Assembly: GCA_950295325.1 (NCBI GenBank) | Contig: OX485809.1 | Location: 28,968,144 to 29,032,143, forward strand | Direction of reading: 5' to 3' | From: Polytrichum commune | Taxonomy: Eukaryota > Streptophyta > Polytrichopsida > Polytrichales > Polytrichaceae | Length of the DNA stretch: 64,000 bases | Part shown: positions 1-10,341 of the stretch, in pieces | How the letters are laid out: each line of letters opens with the position of its first letter | Position numbering within the stretch: position 1 is the first letter of the stretch | The notes under the pieces: model-generated | The model's input: the letters and a program-made list of their open reading frames with translations, nothing else | Told to the model about the DNA's origin: nothing | Database searches by the model: none | Translations under genes and position numbers: made by a program

Positions 1-271
1 CTGAGGAGACAGCCTTGCAAACGAAAACTTCTTCATTGTGAACATTTTGAGTCGCCATTGCAAGAAGTTCAGATTGTTCTGGTAGAAAACATCAAGGCAG
101 AATGGCTTCACAAACAGGTGTACAAATCGACAATCCCTGCGTAATTTCTTGAGCAGCACCCAAGGCACAATGAGGTCTTATTGCTATAATCATACACCTA
201 ATCTGTAGACTACCTGAGCTATGTCGAGGTTCCTAGCTAGTACTGTGCTTGAGAGGGCTGGAAGTACGTAC

Positions 272-1436
272 CTTCAGAAAATCTGTTTGCAATGAAAGGA
301 TCATGGCACTGAACTGATCAGTCGTATATTGGTTTTGAAGCATGGGATTAAGATAGTAGTTCAGAATGTAGTCGTTACTCCCTGTGCTAACGAAATACAG
401 TGAGTCTGTCAACATTGCCGATGCCTTCGCTTGTCCAAGCAGATGCGTTAATTTGACGGAGTACTCACGAAACATCTCGAGCTGCTTTGACGCTGGTAAT
501 ACATTCTGCATGCACCATTTATATATATAGAGAGAGTTGTGACTCGTTTTCACCTTAAAGGAGTTTCTTACGACTCTTAAGCGTAAGCAAAGTATATCTC
601 TGGAAGGTAAACTCATTTTGCCATACCCAATCTGGCTGTTGCAAAACCTACAAGTTATTAGTCAATTCTGATTTGTCTGCCAGCTCCAAACAATATAGGT
701 CTATCACACAAAAAGGAGTCACCAGGAAAGCTAGAAACATTTACCGCAACAGCGGATGTAGATGGCAGGTAGCCTGATCCTGATGATGCAAAATTGATTC
801 CATGGAGGAGCTGGTCGCCTGTTGCATTTGGGTGAAGGTACGGGAGGGACATTGGAAGACCTAGCCTTATCGCTGCAACTCAAAACTTTTCAATTTATTG
901 CACATAAAATATATAAATAAAATCACACCACAAACTCGCCACTGTAACTGCAATATGCATTAACGGAAAGAGTCCCTAAAATTTGAAATTCTTCACTCCA
1001 GTTAATTTAACTATTCAAAGCTCAATATATGAAGCAGCTAGCTCTTTGATGCATCACCGCCCAACGTAAGTTAACACAGCTGCTTCAAATGCTTACCCAA
1101 GTAATCTGCGACCATGCGTCCATCCGTGAACCTCCCGGTGGGCGACTTGGTATCGAAATCACGGCCATACGGCAAGAAGTCGCTCGTGATGAAGGTGTTG
1201 AGATAGTTGTTGTTTCCCACGTCCACTGTGGAATCCCCGAACAGGATGAGCGCCGGCACAGCTGCAGCACCGCCGCCACTCCAAGCATCTCCACCCCGAG
1301 CCACCAACAAGAAGTAGCTGGCCAACACCTGCAATATGAGTGATGTCCGCCATACCACCGTGATCAACCTACAACGACCCAGTATCACCATCGACATGTG
1401 ATGGGCTGACATGCTGACCCCCCACCCTAGCTCCAT
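272..1436 (-). CDS. GDSL esterase/lipase, 5' part (exons 1-3; gene continues beyond the left edge)
   Basis: Secreted SGNH/GDSL hydrolases cleave ester bonds in lipids or other acyl esters. Exons on the minus strand are 1436-1097, 872-745 and 505-272. The splice phases agree (1, 0, 0) and the donors are GTAAGC, GTAAAT and GTACGT. Together they give 234 residues. Residues about 14-50 form a hydrophobic signal peptide. Block I FGDS (Ser69 as nucleophile) is followed by VDVGNNNY, and [13 protein letters not shown] closes exon 1. Exon 2 has the family signature [10 protein letters not shown], and exon 3 has block III GSND (198-201) and the NYYLNP stretch. The Asp/His block V and the C-terminal half lie outside the window. 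A pyrimidine-rich cag acceptor sits at positions 1-11, so the next exon probably starts just past the edge. Met1 is the longest start; Met9, Met14 or Met16 would also keep the signal peptide. The substrate cannot be told. Confidence 0.9.
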
Positions 1437-2190
1437 GCTTGATCCCCCTGCTCCTCCTGCTAGCTTAAGGCCTTGAATGTCTGGCCTACACGAAATTGTA
1501 ATACTATATAAAACGTCACTACTACAGCTCTTGGCTTCTTCAGAGTTGCAGCAGCAGCAGCAGCAGCAGGGCAGTCCTAGCTACCTCATCAGTCCGCCTC
1601 ATCACCGCCTCCTGCCCTGCTTGGAAGGCCAATGCCGCAGCCGGCACCCTAGATTCTACATCGCAATTTATAATCAGCCATGATCATGTATGCGGCGCTT
1701 GCACTTTCGCATATACTACGTACATCGACATCTGCAGGGGGAGACTACGACCCGCCATCAACTTTACATCACCTGGTGAAGATTCATCATCTTCTTGCAG
1801 AGTGCGCAGGAGCAGGAGCAGGAGTCGTACTTCGACTTGGACATGATGATAATCACACATCGACCGCGGCAACCCAGACTCATGATTCACTGCAACTGTA
1901 AGGCAGCACTCTCATATCTTAACCTAATCCCCACTTTTAGATCTGATTCATCACTCCCCTATATAGGAACTGCTGTGGTGCAGGCAGGTAGTACCATCTG
2001 CGCCCTTCATCATCCTTCACGTAACTCCTTCATTGATAGAAAGCTGCTGCGGAGAGCAGAGAGCAGCTGCATGCACTAGTACCCCCCGGCCATTAATGGG
2101 TCATGTAGCTGAGGTTACTCAGACATTAGTAGAATGTATGCATGTGTGGTCCTTAGAGCCATGTAAGAGACTTATGGTACTATGCTGCAT
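1437..2190. other. GDSL gene 5' flank
   Basis: This is the upstream side of the minus-strand GDSL gene. It holds a short CAG run near 1550-1570. TATA-like words occur near 1505 (better read on the plus strand) and near 1960 (CTATATAG, readable on both strands). No coding region was recognised; short frames here are low-complexity. Confidence 0.5.
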
Positions 2191-2199
2191 GTGTGTGGC

Positions 2200-2665
2200 C
2201 GACTCCAACTCCACAGACACTTTGGTCCGTTGGATCGGATTGGGAAGGGTCTGGAGTAAGTAGCAATTGCAGATCGTGCATATTGTCACTTTCAAGTTTC
2301 CAGATCTGAGTTGAGATGCAAAAGTTATCAGAGGTCACATTGAAGATCCCTACTGTGGGCACTTCCAACTTCGCAGCCAACTTGGACCATTAGATAGGGC
2401 TCATGCAGTTAGCAATCACGGACCATGCACATTGGAATTTTGAAGTTTCTAGAGTCGAGTTGAGATGCAAAAATCACGAGTGGTCAAAGTGAGGATTTTG
2501 GTAGTGGGCGCTTCCAACTCGATATACAAATTTGGCTACTGGATTGGATCGTGAATTGTCGCAGTTGGTTAAATAATTGCATATCACGCACATTGTCATT
2601 TTCAAGTTTCATAATCGGAGTTGAAATGCAAAAGTTATAAGAGGTCAAAACTGAAGTTTTTTATG
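2200..2665. repeat. Tandem repeat, three diverged copies of ~150-160 bp
   Basis: Three consecutive units begin with a CTTCCAACT-like word near 2203, 2362 and 2511. Each continues through a TTGGATCGG-like part and a TTCAAGTTTC..GAGTTGARATGCAAAA part. A fourth, shorter unit starts near 3250, displaced by the SINE-like insertion and other sequence. The units are clearly diverged. No protein is suggested. Confidence 0.75.
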
Positions 2666-2870
2666 ATCACATAGGCCCGAGTCCCAACGATTTTGTGCTC
2701 ACTACTGAACACATAAATGAGGTTAGATGTTTTGAGCACATAGTCCAATCTTATCATAACACGTGACGTCTTTTTGGTGCATGTTCTTAATTGCAAGCCT
2801 TGCCATAATGCAGCACTCATTGAATATAGGTGTCCAGTTGAGTCGAGTGGCAACCCATATAAGGCTTGCA

Positions 2871-3143
2871 ATTAAATAAATAAATAAATAACCAACATCG
2901 GGCAATCCGACGTGAATTTGAACCTGTTGGCCCTACCTTGCTCAAGAATTCTCTTGGTGCAAGGTGGGGTTTACTGCGTACCTTGCAGTGGGTGGGCTCT
3001 TGGCTTCCTACCTACCTAGCTAGTTTTTTCTGTCAAGTAGAGAGAAGATTTCACATCGGGAACTAAATTGCCAACCACTCCATTCGGAAATGGGTACCTC
3101 TCCACTATCACCTGGTAGTTAATTTAGGGTCATCTCGGACCAC
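2871..3143 (-). mobile_element. SINE-like retroposon with 12-bp target-site duplication
   Basis: The insertion is bounded by the direct repeat ATAAGGCTTGCA at 2859-2870 and 3144-3155. Read on the minus strand it starts GTGGTCCGAGATGACCC and ends in a (TTTA)n tail, which appears as TAAATAAATAAATAAATA on the plus strand at its left end. A B-box-like word (GGTTCAAATTC) lies near the tail. Its first ~110 bp match the element at 7563-7757. The tail plus duplication is the usual signature of LINE-mobilised retroposons. A functional pol III A box is not clear. Confidence 0.72.
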
Positions 3144-3155
3144 ATAAGGCTTGCA

Positions 3156-3594
3156 TAACTTACGTGAGTCCCACCAATTTAGCCATGTTACTCTCTTTGG
3201 CTTCCTTCCTCACCTACAAGGAGTCATCTAAGGCATGTGGCCTAATTGTGGGCACTTCCAACTCAATTGTATGCATCTTGAATTGACAACCTGCGCAATT
3301 CATCACAATTGTTCAATTGATGAAATCATTCCCAATCCAATTCAATAATCAAAATTATTTATGAAGTCGAGGTGCATAATTATAAAAGATCAACATGAAG
3401 AGCCTCCTCCCTTTTAAGTGATCACATTATACATAAACCCTCTCGTTGTGTAAACTATTGAACCTGGAAGGATATCTATATTCTAACTTGCATATAGCCC
3501 AATCTCATTGTAGCATGTGTCAATTTGATGTCATTCTTTACTCTGAACCTTGCCATAGACCCCACTCCAATATAAATGCCACCAAAAAAACATG
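3156..3594. other. Non-coding interval with a stray tandem-repeat unit
   Basis: From about 3250 to 3405 the sequence resembles the 2200-2665 tandem unit (GTGGGCACTTCCAACTC start). The rest is AT-rich with nothing recognised. Confidence 0.45.
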
Positions 3595-3860
3595 GAGAAC
3601 TAGCTGCTACTTACAGATGAACCAATTGAGTTTGAGAAACAATCGGTGGAAATCCAAAGACTTCAGGGAAATCACCGATCGTTTTAGAGGAGTTTATAGA
3701 ACATACCCAACTAATGGGGGAGAGAGAGAGAGAGAGAGGGAAAAAAGAAAAGAGCCAAGACGTAACCGGGTGCACTTGGAAACACTGGGATATGGTCCAA
3801 TTAAGCCCAGAAATCTCCCCAGACTATCACAATTAAGAAAGATGATGACACAACTTCATG
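3595..3860 (+). repeat. Dispersed repeat, same family as 40445-40700
   Basis: Order and wording are shared with 40445-40700: GATGAACC..TTGAGTTTGAGAAA, then ACCGATC.TTTTAGAGGA, then GTAACCGG. Both are in plus orientation. An (AG)n microsatellite interrupts this copy near 3718-3740. A 142-codon frame covers the area but has no recognisable domain and is taken as chance. Confidence 0.55.
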
Positions 3861-4385
3861 AGGCCCACACATGACCTTCTATCATGCTCACTGATGGCCT
3901 TAACAACAGGTAGTCCTCCTTGCCTGGCTTTATACCTCCTGAACCCTGCTCGTGTAAGTAGCCATACATGCATAAGTTACAGCACACCCTCGATTGTCAC
4001 CTTTTAAGTTACATCCGAACCCTACTGGGGAGCTCGAATGATATGCAGTACTTGCTGTGGGGATTAACTTTGCTGCACCTCACATCAATACACAGAATTC
4101 ATTAATACATACTGCAACTCCACAGATCCACCCAGCCCGGCCACCTCTGACCTGCTCGCTCGACATTAAATAATTGCGTTTGTTATGCGGGCCTGTCCTA
4201 TCAACAAGTTTTCTGTAGCCGTTGCATGAAGACTATACATGATATATACTGGCTGCTGCATGCTATCATACACGTGCATTGGGAGCCACCTTTGTTTTTC
4301 ATTGTCGGTTATTTAGACAAAGGACATAACATTTTCTCAACCCCCAAACACAGTTTTCGAACTGGGCCTTGGAATATACAGATGA
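3861..4385. other. Intergenic, nothing recognised
   Basis: AT-rich unique-looking sequence without a supported gene or repeat. Confidence 0.4.
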
Positions 4386-5394
4386 CTAAGGTGCTGAGGC
4401 CTTAAAGCGGCACTTTACGAGAGAGAAGAAAATCTATTTCAGGAAGGTGAAGTAGCTTGGAATATTCTAGAAAGCAAAAACTTCACAAATTAGCAAATCT
4501 GTACAAAGTCTATAAAAAAAAACTCAAAAATTCAAAAAATCGTATGTAACCCACAAGGATTCTCAAAGTCGTCTTAAGGACATAGCCTTTTACTCTCAAC
4601 TATGGGGGGTCTATTGATGTTGGATTGCTAATTGAGAAGCATCACAAAATCAACCTTATTCCGGGTGAGGATCTTCTATTAAATAAAGGTGTTGTCCCCC
4701 TTTTGTGGATTGTTTCTTACACCACCTCGTTGAGCAGATAAATCCCCAATTAGCCATTGTGATTGGCCAAAGTCGGTGCTCTTCTAAAAAAAACTCTTGC
4801 ATCCTTCTTAGGGCGAGTTTCCGTGTAGGCCACTCGTCCACTAGATTCTAGAAAATAGTGGGTTGGAGGTGCTCGCATGTTCTTCAGCGCAAGCCACCAT
4901 CCAACCACATTATGGCAGTCTCTTAGAATGTGGAGGGTTGTGGACACATGCCGCTAGACTTCAATGCGCCCACTACAAAATCCTTAGCCTGCTTGTGTCA
5001 GGTTACCGAAGGTTTTGAAGACCGGATTTAGAAGGAGGAGGAGGAGGTTTTAACATGGAGAAGGAGGCTAGTAGGTGGGCACATATTTGAGAAGATGGAA
5101 GTAGCTAGTTGGCACATACAAACCCTACCCCACCAGACTCCCTCCACATTTGGGTGGGTTTGTCATTATTGACACTAGAATCTAGTGGACAAGCTACCTA
5201 CATAGAAACTCACCGTTACACAACTATTATGAATGGCCAAAGTGGTGCTATTTTCTACTTAATGCCACAAATGATTAATTGTTTTTAACAACGGCTTGCT
5301 TGATGGCACCGTTGCACTCACTTGTTGATGGCTTAAGGCTTAAAAATAGGTGTCACCAAAGGGAAGGTGTTACTTTAAGGTCTCATTACCTTAT
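4386..5394. mobile_element. TIR DNA transposon relic (CTAAGGTRCTGAGGCC family), with nested MITE
   Basis: The left end reads CTAAGGTGCTGAGGCCTTAA; the right end is its imperfect inverse (AAGGTCTCATTACCTTA). The same termini, 17 bp perfect, bound the element at 57982-58585, and internal sequence also matches that element in reverse orientation. This copy is ~400 bp longer because another element (4811-5215) is inserted in it. No transposase is present, so it is non-autonomous or a deletion relic. Confidence 0.75.
4811..5215. mobile_element. Tourist/PIF-Harbinger-like MITE nested in the larger element
   Basis: The insertion is 405 bp, flanked on both sides by TTA (4808-4810, 5216-5218). The inverted termini start GGGCGAGTTTC / CGGTGAGTTTC and stay similar for about 40 bp (through CCACTAGATTCTAG). 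The related element at 57982-58585 lacks it and shows the uninterrupted target near 58153-58162, so the insertion edges are well defined. A TTA duplication and GG..GTTTC-type ends are typical of Tourist MITEs. Internal sequence matches 5408-5802 in inverted orientation. Confidence 0.82.
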
Positions 5395-5407
5395 GCAAAT
5401 ATAGTTA

Positions 5408-5802
5408 GGGAGAATTACCATGTACTAGGCCGGTTGCCCACCACATTCTGGTCGGAATAAGGACAAACTTGCTCAAATATAGATAGAATATGGTGGGATA
5501 GGGTTTGTATGTGCCAACTAGCTACTCTCATCTTCTCAAATCCGGGCCCACCTACTAACCTCATCCTCTAAGTTACCAAGGGTGGACCTTCTCCTTCAAT
5601 CCTTTGGTGACCGGCACTTGTAGGTTAAAAAGTGCTTCAGTGGGCGCACGGAAGTCTAGCTGCTCATGTCCACGGCCCTCCACATTCTTGTAGGCCATCA
5701 TAATTTGGTTGATTGGTGGCTTGCGCTTATGTACATGAGAACACCTCCAAACCACTATTATCTAGAATCTAGTAGCCAAGTGGCCTACATGGAAACTCAC
5801 TC
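5408..5802. mobile_element. Second copy of the Tourist-like MITE, inverted relative to the first
   Basis: 395 bp between TTA duplications at 5405-5407 and 5803-5805. Its reverse complement aligns along its whole length with 4811-5215, including shared words such as TAGCTAGTTGGCACATACAA and CTAGATTCTAG. The right terminus GAAACTCAC is well kept; the left (GGGAGAATTACC) is mutated. A short frame (about 45 codons, MST.LHIL..HN.V.WWLAL) is open in both copies but matches no protein known to me. Confidence 0.78.
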
Positions 5803-5805
5803 TTA

Positions 5806-7555
5806 TTCAACCGAGGAGATCATATTCAATGTTAAATGCAGTTACTCGGAATCCATGACCTATGATATGTGTGTTTCCATATAGAAAGACAACAACACAA
5901 GAGAACTAGACAATGTTGCAAACTAAGTGACGAGAGGGGAGTGGATGATGAGCCGCGGAAGGAGGGAGCCATCCACGTACTCGAACCAATTATCAGTCAT
6001 AACCAATATAAGCTCATGGATAGAATCTTGGAAATTATGGATGATGTCGCATCTTCACGGTTGAAATATTGTGTCGAGTTTTTATATCCCTTCTTCTTTT
6101 GGGTGAGCAATCGGACATGGTAATATTTATATTCAGTTTTCAAAACCACACCTAAATCTACAAAAACGTCCACCTCAGCCTTTAGGAGTTAAAGCACTTT
6201 GTGAACAACAATGGGTACATCATGGACTACAGGATGGTATCATATGGGCTCTGGATCGAGGCCAACCCCGCAAACAAAGAAGTTACTAGCTTCTCACCAG
6301 CACCGCATTAAACACAAGGGGGCCACTCTCCATCATAGTTTCTATTAATACTTCTCTCTGTAAGGACACGACTCATACCAGTGTGTCTTCCCCACCTCAA
6401 GGAGTGCTCTCCACTTATTGTTACCGCAAGTTATTTTCGTGCATGCCAGCAGCTAAGACACTGATTCACTTCATTTTTGAAGTGAAATTGCCATGTGTCA
6501 CATAATTGCAGATTTGAAACCTGGGAGATAGTCGATGTTGCAAAAAAACAAAGAATATGGTAGATATATGGGAAATGGTGAAAATAAGCTGATTCAGCTA
6601 GAAAGAGTGGCTTGAACTCTGTGTGATATTTTTCAGAGATGGGCTGGAGGAAATGATGAGGAATGCAAGTTGTTTCATAATATTTTTCCCTATAAATCAT
6701 TCGTTACATTTTTTCAAGAGGCAAGTAAGCCAAACTCCCTATTTGTACAATACAATCTCCCTAATTTGGGCATCAAAATGTCCTACTCTGCATGCGAATG
6801 CACACAAAATAATTAACTCAATGGCACCCAAAGGTGATTGCAAGTGGTGTGAAAACAATGCCTATCCGGCCAATCACTGCATCCCACTTATCAATGGTTC
6901 ATATTCGGGCCACCACTTTTATAATTAGCTATTTCCGGTCCACACAGGAAACATTCTACCCCTCATCTAATGCACAAGTAGTGGTCATTCACCGTTTTTG
7001 AATTTTCTACCTTATTTGTGAAGTTATTTGTGGTTTGACCAAGTGACCGCAATTCTAGAATAATAGGTTAATAAATGCTTGCATCAATAAAAAAATTACT
7101 TATATGAGTTTATATGATTCAAACCAATGACTCTTCCCCACCTCAAGTATGCCATTTATGGTATTTAATGTCACATGCGTAATAGCATCACTTACCCTAT
7201 TTTGAGGCATATGCTAGGTTACACTAATGACCAACAAGTTCATCATTTATGTCACCTCATGACACTTGGCGTTCGAGTGTGCATATTAATATCTTGACAC
7301 AACTATGTTTAAAAATGTTATGAGGTGTATGCATGTGTTACACAATGACCTAGAAGTTGACTAACTATGAACACAAATGACACTTGCCATTAGTACACTC
7401 ATTTTAAAAAAATTAAAAAACCTTTGCATACTAAACGTAAAAATATTTTCACTTTGAAAAGCTACTTATGTTGACAAATGATTTCATATTGACAATTAAT
7501 GGACGTGATAGTTTACACCCTCTAGGCATCTGGTTTAGGCCCTTCGCAAATAATG
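5806..7555. other. Intergenic, no supported gene
   Basis: AT-rich sequence with only short chance frames. A segment around 7000-7130 (words like AAGTGACCGCAAT) recurs diverged around 8010-8110, which suggests a local duplication or another dispersed repeat. Confidence 0.4.
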
Positions 7556-7562
7556 TACATGA

Positions 7563-7757
7563 GTCCGAGACGACCCTAGACTACCGGATGATGATGGAGA
7601 GATACCCAAATCTCAAGGAAGAGGTTGGCAATTCAATTCCCAGCTGTGAAAGCTCCTCTCTACTTGATGGAAAACTTGTCAGGTGGTCAACTGCCTCCTG
7701 TGCATTGACGCTAGCCTGTCGGCCATTTGTCTCAAAAAAAAATAAAAAAATAAAAAA
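7563..7757 (+). mobile_element. SINE-like retroposon with A-rich tail and 7-bp duplication
   Basis: Starts GTCCGAGACGACCC and shares its first ~110 bp with the minus-strand copy at 2871-3143 (words GGAGAGRTACCC, GGTTGGCAATT, CTCTACTTGA). It ends in an A-rich tail interrupted by T near 7733-7757. TACATGA flanks it at 7556-7562 and 7758-7764. The 3' halves of the two copies differ. A and B boxes are weak. Confidence 0.7.
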
Positions 7758-7764
7758 TACATGA

Positions 7765-8974
7765 CACTAAATATCATAAGTGGGGTATTGCTCTCTGCTT
7801 CCCATTGCCCACCCATAGCACATGGTAGCCTCGACACAAACAAATTCAACTTTGAAAGTGAGAGTGCCACATGTCGCAAATCTGGGAATTGAAACCTATG
7901 AGAATGTTGATGTGGCACAAAACAAGTACTGTAACAGTTTGACATGCAAACTGTTGATTCCTCCATGCAACAAAGTATTTCTGAACTTGCCTATTTTGGA
8001 AGTTATCCTTGGTACTTGTAGGCTCTGGCCAAGTGACCGCAATACTCTATATTAGTAGGTGAAAAGCTTGTGCAATGCTTTAACAATTATTTTCATTTAT
8101 GGGATTCATAGAAATTAGATGCACACTGCAAGACCCATTTAAGAAACTAGACATTCAAGCCTTCTGAGAAATAAAGGACAAGGATTTCTTCTTAGCAACT
8201 ATGTACTGGAGTGCGAATCATGAATGCTGCCAACTGTGCAATTTAAGCTTGAAATTGATCAAATTTAAAATATAAATTGGATACTCTGATTACACTGAGG
8301 AAAGTCCCTACCAACATACTCAGAATACTCAACAATCATCCTGCGTCGATGAAAGAAATTTGTAAATCTAACAATGTGGTAGATTAGCAAAAATTTGAAG
8401 TGACACATGATGATTGCCAATGACTCATATGCTTGTAGCGAGTCATACCACTACAGGAATATTGACTTCTAACCACGTATAACTGAAAACTCATCAAATT
8501 TCAGTGTAATGCGTATGTATTAATTTGATACAATAGAACAAATTCGCGAATGATCCTGATCCCTGAATGGACATTTTTGAATCACCGCCTTTATGTGCAT
8601 TTACTGTATCAAAGTTTTATGAGAATGACTTGATTGTTTGCAGCAACCAGTTACTTACGGAATTTAACTCACTTCAACATGCAGGTGGGAGTCTTGAATA
8701 CCATATGAAGAAAAGTGAACACTAAAAAGGAGGTTCGAACTTCAGTGTACCAGAGAATGATGAACATAATAGCCACACATGCATAATAGCCAAGAGAAAC
8801 TAATGGGAGATGACATGTGTTAGGTTTCAGGTGGATGCGGTTGAGCTTGAAGGTTTAAATCACACATGTCATTCGAATCATTGTGACATTTGAGAGCAGA
8901 GCTCATAAAATAATTTAGTTACGGAGTCATATTCACAAGTCACCAGGCAGCAATAAAACTCAGTTTGTAAACTA
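7765..8974. other. Intergenic, nothing recognised
   Basis: No gene or clear repeat was found apart from the diverged match to 7000-7130 at about 8010-8110. Confidence 0.4.
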
Positions 8975-9333
8975 CCCTAAATATGATATGATATTTGGTG
9001 TCGCCAATTCTAATTGTCTTGCTCAATACTTAATTCTAAACCGCGGTACAGTGTCACCAACACTACATGTTAACCCCAACATTATTTGTCATTCCTCGTA
9101 AGTTTCGGGGAGGTTTTATGATTTACGGTGTTGCAATTACAATCACTTACCAAGTGATTTTTCGCCCAAGTTTCAATCATCCATGACAATATTTCATCAT
9201 GAGTTACTGACAAGAGAAGGTGGGGTTTTGGCCAATGGACGAACCCATCCATCATCCATGACAGTATTTGTTCTCTTATTCATAACAAGTGTCATTCGAA
9301 AATACCATGTGACACTAAATATCATATTTAGTG
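8975..9333 (+). mobile_element. CACTA-ended MITE, copy 1
   Basis: About 359 bp, ending TATTTAGTG before TA; the left end is CCCTAAATA after TA, a one-base change from CACTAAATA. It is collinear with 57229-57579 through shared internal words such as AACATTATTTGTCATTCCTC, and related to 31955-32372 and 39984-40339 in reverse. No transposase. Confidence 0.75.
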
Positions 9334-10183
9334 TAGATGAATATTTGTTCCAGGAGCATTCATGTCCAGAGTGCATTTTCTACCATCAGGTATGAATGGC
9401 ATGTATGTTTATATATTGTTGTGCACTGTTTTCTATATATTAATAGGTTTTCAAACATTGATAATCTATTGTTGCTTTTACCAAGGAGTAGTTTGATAAG
9501 GTTTGAAAGAACTTGTGTATTCATTCTAGATGTATTTTGTATGTTGATTTTAAGCATTATATGCAACAAGTAGATCTGAGCATGTTTGTGGGTCTTTTTC
9601 TTTTTCTTTTTGGACTTAAAAGATGGAGTTTGGGGTTTAGTGTTCAGGGTTCATGGTCACTCCTGCAAAAGAGTTGACTACTCAGGTATTGTGTGTCAAT
9701 TGTGGGCACTTCCAACACCACATGTCCATGTATGCTTGTTAGATCAACAACCAAATAATTCATTATGCTAGCATTTATAAATGAGGAAGAATATCGACTA
9801 GAAATTCATGATCAAAGTTTGTATGTTCATGAGACTTTTAGTCAGCATGAAGATTTCATGATTCATAAAGTTATCATGTACAGGGACCATATTGAGGATC
9901 ACATGTACTTAGAATGGTATTTTTGTGTGCCTATTCAGGTGTCACACATGTGGCGCTACTTTAAAAACATTTGTGCCACTTTCAACCAAGCAAATGTTGT
10001 GTTTGAGATACTACTTAGAAAACATATGTAACAAGCAAACACAATATTCATTAAAATGAGAGTTTTCCAGTGAATTGAGAGTACATAAAGCAAACTATTA
10101 ATCCAAGAATGAAATGAAAACCACTGGAAAGTTGTAGAGTACAAGTAAAAAAATAACATTTGATTTTCCACCGTAAATTCCGT
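9334..10183. other. Intergenic, no supported gene
   Basis: Only short frames without recognisable motifs. The word ATTAAAATGAGAGT at about 10053 repeats the start of the adjacent fold-back element. Confidence 0.4.
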
Positions 10184-10341
10184 TGTAGTTTCCATTAAAA
10201 TGAGAGTATGTTAAGCTGGGAAATCAACTCATTTAGGTCGACTCAACCTAAATTGACAAAACATTGTCCTCATTTAGGTCGACTCAACCTAAATGAGTCG
10301 ATTTCCCAGCTTAACATACTCTCATTTTAATGGAAACTACA
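10184..10341. repeat. Near-perfect 158-bp fold-back element
   Basis: The first 42 bp (10184-10225) are exactly the inverse of the last 42 bp (10300-10341). Pairing continues inward with only about four mismatches to roughly 70 bp per arm. Each arm also contains its own small hairpin (ATTTAGGT..ACCTAAAT). CGT flanks both sides (10181-10183, 10342-10344), consistent with a 3-bp target duplication of a fold-back MITE. It could also form a long hairpin RNA if transcribed. Confidence 0.85.

Noticed and set aside
3446..3874. 142-codon plus-strand frame
   Set aside because: Crosses a dispersed repeat and a GA microsatellite. The related copy at 40.4 kb does not keep the frame.
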